A stretch of 11,167 bases of DNA. It comes from a candidate division TA06 bacterium (GTDB taxonomy: Bacteria; Hydrothermota; DG-26; E44-bin18; JADFOU01). Below the pieces are notes generated by a model. The model saw only the letters and a list, made by a program, of their open reading frames with translations. It was not told where the DNA came from and ran no database searches. Within the stretch, counting starts at the first letter, position 1; each line of letters starts with the position of its first letter. This document shows, in pieces, positions 5,276 through 11,141 of this stretch. A program made the position numbers and the translations under genes. The stretch covers positions 1-11,167 of the forward strand of contig JADFOU010000043.1 in assembly GCA_022562655.1 (NCBI GenBank). Reading direction: 5' to 3'.

Positions 5276-7352
5276 GAAACGTAGTTTTCTACTGGCTTTG
5301 GCCCTCCTCCTCTGGGGAGGGTTTGTTATCAATAGTTATCTCAAGAGCACCCATTTTCAAAAAATTCCCTATCTTCAGGAATTTCTCCTACTCCTCGTTC
5401 TCCTTCTCCTCGCCTTAGGAATAGGCAGCAAAATCCTCAGAATCTTTAAGTTCGACATTCAGCATTCCGAACTCCGAACTCCGCATTCCGCAATTTTAGC
5501 ACTATTTTCCCTCGCTCTCGGATTTGGATTTCTCTCGCTCCTCACCTTAGGTCTTGGTCTTGTAGGTCTTCTCTACTCTGAACTGGTTTACCTTCTTCTT
5601 GTTTTTCTCACCATTCTCACTGCCCCAGAGATTCTTCGGTTCTTGAAAAGCATTCCGCATTCCGCACTCCGCACTCCGCATTCCGCCATTCTCATTCTTT
5701 TTTTACCGATTCTCCTCTTCACTCTCATTGGAGCCTTAGCCCCACCCACCTTCTTTGATGACTTGGATTACCATTTAGGTCTTCCTCAGTCCTTTGTCCT
5801 GAATCACAAGATCACCTTCCAACCCTACCAGGTGTATTCCAACTTCCCCCTCAATATGGAGATGCTTTACACCTTTGGATTTCTTCTCCTCCAGAGCGAC
5901 ATCTTTCCGAAACTACTCCATTTCCTGATGGGGATACTCGCTACTATGACCCTCTTTCAGATAGCGGACCACTTCTTCAATCGAAGGGTTGCCCTCCTCT
6001 CAGCTCTCATTTTTTACTTCACCCCTGTCGTGGGAATTCTCTCCACTTTTGCCGCACATGATTTGACCCTCACTTTTTTTGAACTCCTCTCCGTCTTCGC
6101 CCTACTTCTCTATTTGGAATCCAGAATCCACCCTCCAGCATCCAGCCTGCCCTCCGTAGCTCGTTTGAGCGTAGGAAGGGCATCCAGTATCCAGTATCTT
6201 ATACTATCAGCTTTAATGTGTGGTCTCGCGATGGGCACGAAATATACCGGGCTCTATTTCTTCGCAACCCTGTTCCTCTTTTTGACTATCAAGTCAGTTC
6301 GACATTCGACATTCGATATTCGAAATTTAGCTGTTTTCACTTTCTTCGCCTTCCTTGTCTCTTCCCCCTGGTTCATTAAGAACATTATCAATACTGGAAA
6401 TCCTGTCTACCCTGCCTTTTCAAATCTCTTTGGAATGGAACCCTATCAGAAAGTAGGTATCGGTGTCCTGGCGATAAAGGGGGTCTCAACCCCCCTCGAT
6501 TTCCTTTTGCTTCCCTATCGGATGACTGTCCATCCAGAAGGGTTTGGGTCCGCTTCCCAGTTGGGTCCCCTTTATCTCATCGTTCTACCGATCATTCTCT
6601 TCCTTCGGAATTCGTCTAAGGCGAATCAAACGATCAAAAACATCCTTTTTATCAGTGGGTTACTCTTCCTTTTTTGGTCATTCACATTGGCCTATACCCG
6701 CTATTATCTCACAGGGATTGCCCTCCTTGCCCTTGTTGTGGCTTATCTCATCAAAAGCCTTTCGGAAAGGGGTCGCTTCTTGCGGGTTCTCTCGCATACT
6801 CTCCTCTCCTTTTCCCTCCTCTTCAATTTTTTCTATACCGTCTCTTTGATCACTTCTTTCTACAACCCCCTACCCGTTGTCTTGGGGATTCAAAGGAAGG
6901 AGGATTATCTTGCAGAACATTTGAACTACTACCCCGTAGTCGACTATGCCAATCGCACCCTTCCGGAAGAGGCAAAGATCCTCTTTTTAGGGGAAACAAG
7001 AACATACTATTGTGAGCGGAAAACCCTTTCCAACTCCGCCTATGATAAGACGATTCTAATTGAAATGATTCGATCTACATACCGAACGAGGAAGGGTGAA
7101 ACTGGGACTCCGCATTCCGAACTCCTCACTTCGAACTCCCCCAGTCTCGAGAACTTAATAAACCACCTCAAGAATGAAGGTGTCACCCATGTACTCTACA
7201 ATGAAGAGGAAGCTGGTTTCCTCGCTGAGAATTTCAACTATTTTGATTGGAAGAGTCCGGTAGAGAAGAAGATCTATGATGAATTCACCCGGAGCCACCT
7301 GAAAACAATTTTCAGTCAGAATGGGGTCTATCTACTTGAAATTGTCTATTGA
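5274..7352 (+). CDS. GT-C family membrane glycosyltransferase (PMT/ArnT-like)
   Basis: 692 residues with about 12 hydrophobic segments. GT-C enzymes move sugars from lipid-phosphate carriers to acceptors on the outer face of the inner membrane. The diagnostic acidic motif FFDDLDYHLGLP (160-171; D162, D163, D165) lies in the first large loop after an odd number of helices, consistent with the periplasm. GTKYTG (321-326) and KNIINTGNPVYP (369-380) are typical of this family. A soluble C-terminal domain (about 540-692) includes LPEEAKILFLGETRTYYCER (563-582). Five blocks of 7-base tandem words are inserted in frame, encoding residues 60-74, 126-139, 283-309, 343-352 and 612-623; the first two share the peptide LRTPHSAIL. 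The first four fall in loops predicted by eye to be cytoplasmic. There is no Shine-Dalgarno. The start at 5274 is taken because a basic-then-hydrophobic signal anchor follows at once. Donor and acceptor are unknown. Confidence 0.85.
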   Translation: MKRSFLLALALLLWGGFVINSYLKSTHFQKIPYLQEFLLLLVLLLLALGIGSKILRIFKFDIQHSELRTPHSAILALFSLALGFGFLSLLTLGLGLVGLLYSELVYLLLVFLTILTAPEILRFLKSIPHSALRTPHSAILILFLPILLFTLIGALAPPTFFDDLDYHLGLPQSFVLNHKITFQPYQVYSNFPLNMEMLYTFGFLLLQSDIFPKLLHFLMGILATMTLFQIADHFFNRRVALLSALIFYFTPVVGILSTFAAHDLTLTFFELLSVFALLLYLESRIHPPASSLPSVARLSVGRASSIQYLILSALMCGLAMGTKYTGLYFFATLFLFLTIKSVRHSTFDIRNLAVFTFFAFLVSSPWFIKNIINTGNPVYPAFSNLFGMEPYQKVGIGVLAIKGVSTPLDFLLLPYRMTVHPEGFGSASQLGPLYLIVLPIILFLRNSSKANQTIKNILFISGLLFLFWSFTLAYTRYYLTGIALLALVVAYLIKSLSERGRFLRVLSHTLLSFSLLFNFFYTVSLITSFYNPLPVVLGIQRKEDYLAEHLNYYPVVDYANRTLPEEAKILFLGETRTYYCERKTLSNSAYDKTILIEMIRSTYRTRKGETGTPHSELLTSNSPSLENLINHLKNEGVTHVLYNEEEAGFLAENFNYFDWKSPVEKKIYDEFTRSHLKTIFSQNGVYLLEIVY
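5453..5494 (+). repeat. Six 7-base words inside the GT-C gene (block 1)
   Basis: The register is exact: cgacatt, cagcatt, then ccgaact twice, ccgcatt and ccgcaat. Three heptads equal seven codons, so the peptide also repeats every seven residues (HSELRTP then HSAILAL). The block sits in the loop between predicted helices 2 and 3. Confidence 0.9.
5650..5691 (+). repeat. Six 7-base words inside the GT-C gene (block 2)
   Basis: Units are gcattcc (three copies), gcactcc (two copies) and gccattc in strict 7-base register. They encode a second copy of HSxLRTPHSAI. The block sits just before the helix that leads to the catalytic DDLDYH loop. Confidence 0.9.
6121..6200 (+). repeat. 7-base words plus a hairpin inside the GT-C gene (block 3)
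   Basis: Four heptads of the type ccagaat/ccaccct (6121-6148) are followed by a bulged hairpin at 6149-6181. There GCCCT pairs with AGGGC, and GCTC with GAGC around a GTTT loop. Three more heptads (gcatcca, gtatcca, gtatctt, 6180-6200) follow. The block encodes residues 283-309, rich in Ser, Pro, Ala and Arg. A hairpin flanked by heptads is the same combination seen between genes at 8592-8643. Confidence 0.85.
6301..6328 (+). repeat. Four 7-base words inside the GT-C gene (block 4)
   Basis: Units are gacattc, gacattc, then gatattc and gaaattt. Read on the other strand these are the gaatatc/gaatgtc-type words found in the spacer at 8592-8619. They encode residues about 343-352 in a short loop. 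Confidence 0.85.
7107..7141 (+). repeat. Five 7-base words inside the GT-C gene (block 5)
   Basis: Units are actccgc, attccga, then three more in register to 7141. They encode residues around TPHSELLTSNSP in the soluble C-terminal domain, again including the PHSEL/PHSAI type peptide. Confidence 0.8.
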
Positions 7353-7377
7353 CAATATTATTGAGAAATGATTAAAT
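7349..7377 (+). promoter_or_regulatory. Candidate sigma-70 promoter for the aminotransferase
   Basis: TTGACA (7349-7354) overlaps the stop codon of the GT-C gene. After 17 bases it is followed by TTAAAT (7372-7377), which matches four of six consensus -10 bases. It would give a leader of about 50 bases before the ATG at 7435. Confidence 0.4.
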
Positions 7378-7434
7378 AATAGTCCCTTTTCCATTGAACG
7401 TTTTTACCATTTATCAGTACCATTTAACCGTTTC

Positions 7435-8580
7435 ATGAAGAAAACCTATCTCTTAACGCCTGGTCCTACTCAGATCCCCCCTGAGGTCCTCTCCACTCAG
7501 GCAAGACCCATCATCCACCATCGGACGAAGGAGTATATGGACCTTTTCGATGAGGTGAATGAAGACCTGAAATACCTCTTTCAAACAAAAAATATCGTCC
7601 TCTCCTTTGCCGCTTCCGGTACAGGGGCGATGGAGTCATCCGTGGTGAACATCTTCTCTCCGGACGAGAAGGCATTATTCGTCCGGGGTGGGAAGTTTGG
7701 AGAAAGATGGGGGGAGATCTGTGAGGCTTATGGAATCCAATCCATTCCCATAGATGTTGAATGGGGTGATGTCGTCAATCCCGAAGTAATTGATAAACAT
7801 CTTCAAAAAGACCCAGAGATCAAGGCGGTCTATACGTCCCACTGTGAGACCTCTACCGGGGTCCTCACCGATATTCAAGCCATCGGAGAGATCGTCTCAA
7901 AGACTCCCACTCTTCTTGTGGTGGATGCCGTTAGCGCGTTGGGTGCCTGTGAACTCCGAACCGACGACTGGTCTGTGGACCTCTGTGTCTCAGGTTCTCA
8001 GAAAGGGATGATGCTCCCTCCGGGACTCTCCTTTGTCTCGGTCAGTGAGAAGGCATGGAAGGCAGTAGAGACCTCAACCCTGCCAAAGTATTACTGGGAC
8101 TACCGATCAGCGAAAAAGATGTTGGACAAGAGCCAGACCCCATTCACTCCTTCTGTCTCTCTCATCGTCGGTTTGAAGGCAGCCCTGAAATTGATCAAGG
8201 AAGAGGGGATGGAGATGATCTTGAAACGGCATGAACGGCTTGCCGAAGCGACTCGATCGGCGGTGAAATCCCTGGGTCTCAAACTCTTTTCCAAAGTGCC
8301 TGCCAATGCAGTTACCGCGATTGTGATGCCCGAGGGAGTGGATGCGGAAAAAGTGAGGGGGGTAATGGATAAGAAGTTCGGAATTAAAGTGGCAGGGGGG
8401 CAGGAGAAGTTAAAGGGGAAGATCATCCGTATCGCTCATCTGGGTTATGTGGAGACCTTCGACATTCTGGCTTCTATTTCCGCCCTGGAGATGTCCCTCT
8501 CTAATGTCGGCTACCCCGTGGAATTGGGAAAGGGAGTAAGGGCTGCTCAGGAGGTCCTCTGTAGGGAGGAGGTCGAGTAG
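7435..8580 (+). CDS. Class V PLP-dependent aminotransferase (alanine/serine-glyoxylate aminotransferase family)
   Basis: 381 residues, the normal length. Members of this fold-type I family transfer amino groups between alanine or serine and glyoxylate or pyruvate; some serve serine or phosphonate metabolism. Visible family marks are LTPGPT (7-12), HHRT (28-31), SGTGAMESS (61-69, phosphate-binding turn), VVDAVSALG (162-170, with D164 facing the PLP ring nitrogen), SGSQKGMMLPPG (186-197, with K190 the Schiff-base lysine), and IRIAHLG (331-337, with R332 the likely carboxylate-binding arginine). It is a soluble cytoplasmic protein with no signal peptide. No Shine-Dalgarno is visible. CCATTTAACC (7420-7429) precedes the ATG as it does before the PTPS-family gene at 4822. 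No serine-pathway or glyoxylate gene adjoins it, so the substrate pair cannot be set from context. Confidence 0.93.
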   Translation: MKKTYLLTPGPTQIPPEVLSTQARPIIHHRTKEYMDLFDEVNEDLKYLFQTKNIVLSFAASGTGAMESSVVNIFSPDEKALFVRGGKFGERWGEICEAYGIQSIPIDVEWGDVVNPEVIDKHLQKDPEIKAVYTSHCETSTGVLTDIQAIGEIVSKTPTLLVVDAVSALGACELRTDDWSVDLCVSGSQKGMMLPPGLSFVSVSEKAWKAVETSTLPKYYWDYRSAKKMLDKSQTPFTPSVSLIVGLKAALKLIKEEGMEMILKRHERLAEATRSAVKSLGLKLFSKVPANAVTAIVMPEGVDAEKVRGVMDKKFGIKVAGGQEKLKGKIIRIAHLGYVETFDILASISALEMSLSNVGYPVELGKGVRAAQEVLCREEVE

Positions 8581-8591
8581 AATAGGAAAAT

Positions 8592-8643
8592 ATTGAATGT
8601 TGAATATCGAATATTGAATCCCTGCCCCTGATTCAGGGGCGGG
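8592..8643. repeat. 7-base words followed by a hairpin, after the aminotransferase gene
   Basis: Four heptads (attgaat, gttgaat, then atcgaat and attgaat, 8592-8619) are followed by an 11-bp stem (8621-8631 with 8633-8643, core GCCCCTGA/TCAGGGGC, one G-T pair). There is no T-run after it, so termination is uncertain. It opens the 199-base gap before the bactofilin gene, which is almost wholly repeat words. Confidence 0.8.
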
Positions 8644-8665
8644 ATGAATGTAGAGAGAAGAAGTT

Positions 8666-8772
8666 CTAACTACGAAAAACGAACAACTATTTATAGACTG
8701 TCTGACAACTAAAAACTAACTCTTGACAAGTCCTACCCGAACTACTGAAAACGAATAACCAAAAACTTAAAA
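8666..8772. repeat. Three runs of A-rich 7-base words upstream of the bactofilin gene
   Basis: Register-exact heptads occupy 8666-8693 (ctaacta, cgaaaaa and so on), 8702-8729 (ctgacaa, ctaaaaa and so on) and 8745-8772 (ctgaaaa, cgaataa and so on). The last run ends 7 bases before the ATG at 8780. The TTGACA at 8723-8728 is simply one of these words. Confidence 0.75.
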
Positions 8773-8779
8773 AACGGCT

Positions 8780-9145
8780 ATGGGAAGAGACCAGGATCAA
8801 ATGAACTTCCTCGGGAAGGGGACGACCTTTACGGGAAAACTTCGAGTCAGTGGGAATGTGCGTATTGATGGTGCCTTTGAAGGAGAGATCGAGGTTTCGG
8901 AATCCTTAATCATAGGGAAGTCTGGGTCTGTGAAAGGACACGTGAAGGCAAAGGGTGTTATTCTCGGGGGTAAGATGGAGGGAACCTTTTTCGCCTCCGA
9001 TAAGATTGAACTCCAATCCGGAGCCCACCTCTCGGGGGACATCACCTGTCGTTCTCTATTGATACAGGATGGCGTTTTTTTTGAGGGAAACTGCAAAATG
9101 TCACCTGAAAATTTGAAAGAACCCCCTAAAATGAATAGAGAATAG
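8780..9145 (+). CDS. Bactofilin (polymer-forming cytoskeletal protein)
   Basis: 121 residues. Bactofilins polymerise without nucleotide into filaments that organise cell-wall synthesis, stalks or polar structures at the inner membrane. A short polar N-terminus (MGRDQDQMNFL) leads into a right-handed beta-helix with the typical alternating hydrophobic and Gly/Asn turns. Family marks are GTTFTGKLRVSGNVRIDGAF (14-33) and EGEIEVSESLIIGKSGSVKG (34-53), then rungs to about residue 107. A short polar tail follows. There is no membrane segment. The final residues and stop are encoded by the 7-base word array that starts at 9133, so the natural C-terminus may have been set by repeat insertion. There is no Shine-Dalgarno. 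No MreB, peptidase or partner gene adjoins it. Confidence 0.93.
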   Translation: MGRDQDQMNFLGKGTTFTGKLRVSGNVRIDGAFEGEIEVSESLIIGKSGSVKGHVKAKGVILGGKMEGTFFASDKIELQSGAHLSGDITCRSLLIQDGVFFEGNCKMSPENLKEPPKMNRE

Positions 9146-9181
9146 TGAATGATGAATGAGGAATTCACAATTTACAGTTTT
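9133..9181. repeat. Seven 7-base words overlapping the bactofilin stop codon
   Basis: Units gaataga, gaatagt, then gaatgat, gaatgag and three more run in exact register from 9133 to 9181. The stop TAG at 9143-9145 lies in the second unit. Confidence 0.85.
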
Positions 9182-9186
9182 CTCAG

Positions 9187-9219
9187 GGGCGTTCTTCGGA
9201 ACGCCCTTCCTTTACTTTT
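9187..9219 (+). terminator. Probable intrinsic terminator or attenuator after the bactofilin gene
   Basis: A perfect 8-bp stem (GGGCGTTC 9187-9194, GAACGCCC 9199-9206) is closed by a C(TTCG)G tetraloop, one of the most stable known, and followed by a T-rich tail. It ends only 10 bases before the next ATG. A promoter for the NHL gene would therefore have to lie upstream of it, unless the hairpin is leaky. Confidence 0.65.
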
Positions 9220-9228
9220 AATGTCACA

Positions 9229-10587
9229 ATGAAGTATATTTTTAATTTTTCATTTTTAATTTTTCAGTGCCTTCTCTGCGCCTCTGCGGTTCATTCTGGA
9301 GACTATAACCCCACCACCCTATTGATTCCCCCCCGCAGTCACTCCCTGGGTTATTATAAAGCTACCCCCTTCTATTTGAAAATCTTCCTGCCGATCCCGG
9401 ATATCCACTTCGACGACCCTCAAGGGATCGTGGCGGTGAAACTCCGCTCCACTGACGATCCGAAGGATCCGAAAGATGATGATGAACTCACGGTTTACGG
9501 TGTCAATTCCGGTAGCCATCAGATCCTCTACAACGTAGGTCTCAAGAAAATCAAATACTACGGAAGATTCGGGAGGGGAGAAGGGGAGTTTTGGTGGCCC
9601 AGGGGAACGGCAGCCAATGTAGAGGGGGATGTATATCTCTGTGATACCGGGAATAACCGGGTTGTGAAACTTTACAATGATGGTGAGGAGATCCACTGGG
9701 TGAAGGCCATTGGATCATTCGGGCTGGATAAGGGGGAGTTTGACGATCCCCATCAGATCGCCCTTGACTCTCAGGGGGACCTGTATGTGACGGATACCTC
9801 TAATGACCGGATTCAGGTTCTCACAAGTGAAGGAGAGTTCCTCCGATTCATCGGAGAGGGTGAATTGGAAGGGCCGGATGGGATTGCCGTCATTGACCGG
9901 AGGTCTTCATGGATTTTCCATAAGGATGACATCCTCTTTGTTGTGGATCAGGACCACAAACGAATCAGCCGATATACGCTTGCAGGGGATCGAAGGGGTT
10001 CCATCACTGCTGAGGAGATGAAGTTGAGAGATGCCCACTTCGCCTATTTAGCCATAGACTATTACCTCAACCTCTATGTTACTGACCAGGTCAATCATCA
10101 AGTCCACAAGTTCTCAAGGGACCTCCGTCCGATTATCTCCTTTGGAAGGAAGGGATCTGGGAAGAAGGAGTTTCAAACCCCTCGGGGGATCACCATCTGG
10201 CGGCGGTTTGGTCAGATATTCATCGTAGAAGAGAAGGGGGCTCAGTATTACTGGGTGGGGGTAGATGCGATGCTTCGGGGACTCTTTCCAGAGGAGTTTA
10301 CCCGGAAGCAGCCGGGAACGACAATCTCCCTCTATCTCACTGAACCCGCACATGTTGGGATCAAGGTGTATGATTCAGAAAAGAAGATGGTGCGGGAAGT
10401 CTTCCCCAAAATGATGCAGGAGCCCTTTGAGAATGAGATTGTGTGGGATGGACTGGACAGTGAAGGGGAGGTGGTCATGCCCGGAGTATACAAAGTCGAG
10501 ATCATTCTGGAACCGACCTATTCCTCAAGAGGCTTTTTTAAGAAAGTTTTGGAGGGAACGGTGGAATGTGTGATTGCAACAGAATAA
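9229..10587 (+). CDS. Exported NHL-repeat beta-propeller protein with C-terminal FlgD-like Ig domain
   Basis: 452 residues. The N-terminus has a basic residue, a phenylalanine-rich hydrophobic core (4-17) and an ASA site at 18-20, so a Sec signal peptide cut near A20 is likely. Five NHL-type units are seen at about 118-150, 169-199, 213-250, 268-296 and 313-340, with the typical G-E-F-x-x-P, D-x-x-G-x-LYV-D-T and N-D/N-R-I/V-x-x pattern (for example DLYVTDTSNDRIQVL). An acidic stretch lies at 76-86. Residues about 362-428 form a FlgD-type Ig module with TISLYLTEPAHVGIKVYD and EIVWDGLDSEGEVVMPGVYK. NHL propellers usually bind proteins or ligands, so it is likely an extracytoplasmic scaffold. 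There is no PNPF sorting motif. The signal-peptide core is encoded by perfect 7-base tandem words. A strong terminator follows. Confidence 0.87.
   Translation: MKYIFNFSFLIFQCLLCASAVHSGDYNPTTLLIPPRSHSLGYYKATPFYLKIFLPIPDIHFDDPQGIVAVKLRSTDDPKDPKDDDELTVYGVNSGSHQILYNVGLKKIKYYGRFGRGEGEFWWPRGTAANVEGDVYLCDTGNNRVVKLYNDGEEIHWVKAIGSFGLDKGEFDDPHQIALDSQGDLYVTDTSNDRIQVLTSEGEFLRFIGEGELEGPDGIAVIDRRSSWIFHKDDILFVVDQDHKRISRYTLAGDRRGSITAEEMKLRDAHFAYLAIDYYLNLYVTDQVNHQVHKFSRDLRPIISFGRKGSGKKEFQTPRGITIWRRFGQIFIVEEKGAQYYWVGVDAMLRGLFPEEFTRKQPGTTISLYLTEPAHVGIKVYDSEKKMVREVFPKMMQEPFENEIVWDGLDSEGEVVMPGVYKVEIILEPTYSSRGFFKKVLEGTVECVIATE
9239..9290 (+). repeat. 7-base and 8-base tandem words encoding the signal peptide
   Basis: TTTTTAA and TTTTTCA alternate twice in exact register (9239-9266). 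On the other strand 9267-9290 reads as period-8 words of the CGCAGAGG/CGCAGAGA type. Together they encode residues 4-21 of the NHL protein. Confidence 0.9.
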
Positions 10588-10618
10588 TCGCTGAGAGTTC
10601 AAAAGACCCTGATCAGAG

Positions 10619-10652
10619 ACCGCTGAAGAAGTAATGATCTTCAGCGGTTTTT
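10619..10652 (+). terminator. Strong intrinsic terminator of the NHL gene
   Basis: ACCGCTGAAGA (10619-10629) pairs perfectly with TCTTCAGCGGT (10638-10648) over an 8-base loop, and TTTTT follows directly. It lies 31 bases after the stop codon. Confidence 0.9.
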
Positions 10653-10784
10653 ATTACCTCTCTCTACAGATTTGGTTCGAGAGATCGTATAAATTCTTAT
10701 AATTTCTTTACCTTTCGTAGAATAAGTAGGTTTAACCCCCTAAAAACATAACTGATTAAATTTCAATGGCTTATATTTTCTATT

Positions 10785-10900
10785 TGTATCAAAATGCCCC
10801 ACTAAAAGTGAAATTTTAAGTATCGATATACCATAGAGATACTTGAATCGTAATGGGCAAAATGATACACTCACTTTTAACTTTGGGGCAAAAATCCCCA
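10785..10900. promoter_or_regulatory. Cluster of nested inverted repeats, possible regulator binding region
   Basis: TGTATCAAAATGCCC (10785-10799) faces GGGCAAAATGATACA (10855-10869), pairing 12 of 15. TGCCCCA (10795-10801) faces TGGGGCA (10884-10890). TAAAAGTGA (10803-10811) faces TCACTTTTA (10871-10879). AAGTATC (10818-10824) faces GATACTT (10838-10844). TGGGG (10884-10888) also pairs with CCCCA (10896-10900). These pairings partly exclude one another. The cluster lies about 115-230 bases upstream of the start expected from the sigma-54 promoter, where enhancer-binding activators usually bind. Confidence 0.5.
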
Positions 10901-10987
10901 TATAAAATATCCTATTATATGAAGTTTTTTTTTGCTAAGGTTCTGTAATTTACAAACTTACGGTTGAAATCCTATCATTATCTGTTA

Positions 10988-11002
10988 TGGCACGATTTTT
11001 GC
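10988..11002 (+). promoter_or_regulatory. Sigma-54 (RpoN) promoter
   Basis: TGGCAC (10988-10993), five bases, then TTGC (10999-11002). The -24 GG and -12 GC are exactly 10 bases apart, as required. All ten consensus positions match. Transcription would begin near 11014 and run rightward. The next 150 bases hold no visible start of a gene, so the target lies beyond the window or is a small RNA. Confidence 0.7.
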
Positions 11003-11087
11003 GTGTAATAATTATGGGACATTCTTTAAAATAGGAGAGTCTAAACACAATAATCAATTATTAAATCTCACCTCCATTTTTTGGCTA

Positions 11088-11141
11088 CTTTCTGAGTTTC
11101 TTAAAGCCTGTCCTGGCGTTAGGCCAGGGAAAGTCAGAAAG
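11088..11141 (+). other. Long hairpin in the leader downstream of the sigma-54 promoter
   Basis: CTTTCTGAGTTTC (11088-11100) pairs with GAAAGTCAGAAAG (11129-11141) at 12 of 13 positions. Inside, CCTGGC (11112-11117) pairs with GCCAGG (11123-11128) over a 5-base loop. The inner part shares AAGCCTGTCCTG and GCGTyAGGCCAGGG with the element at 4566-4732, so at least this part is a dispersed repeat. I recognise no riboswitch class. Confidence 0.55.

Larger units (their letters stand above)
10588..10987. other. Gene-free AT-rich region after the NHL gene
   Basis: No reading frame of convincing length or family similarity is seen on either strand. It holds the terminator at 10619-10652, the palindrome cluster at 10785-10900, and a run of nine T at 10925-10933. 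Bases 10655-10784 show nothing I can name. Confidence 0.7.

Noticed and set aside
8723..8728. TTGACA as a -35 box for the bactofilin gene
   Set aside because: It is one word in a 7-base tandem array (ctgacaa/ttgacaa), and no acceptable -10 lies 16-18 bases downstream.
4505..9290. CRISPR array
   Set aside because: The repeats are 7-10 bases and contiguous, with no spacers of uniform length and no cas genes.
9229..9300. Lipoprotein signal in the NHL protein (cysteines at residues 14 and 17)
   Set aside because: Neither cysteine is preceded by a proper lipobox with Ala, Gly or Ser at -1. The ASA motif at 18-20 fits signal peptidase I better.
10950..11057. Possible 35-codon minus-strand gene starting at TTG with a GGAGGTGAG upstream (11067-11075)
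   Set aside because: Spacing from the GGAGG core to the TTG is about 13 bases, the frame is short, the product has no features, and it would cover the sigma-54 promoter.
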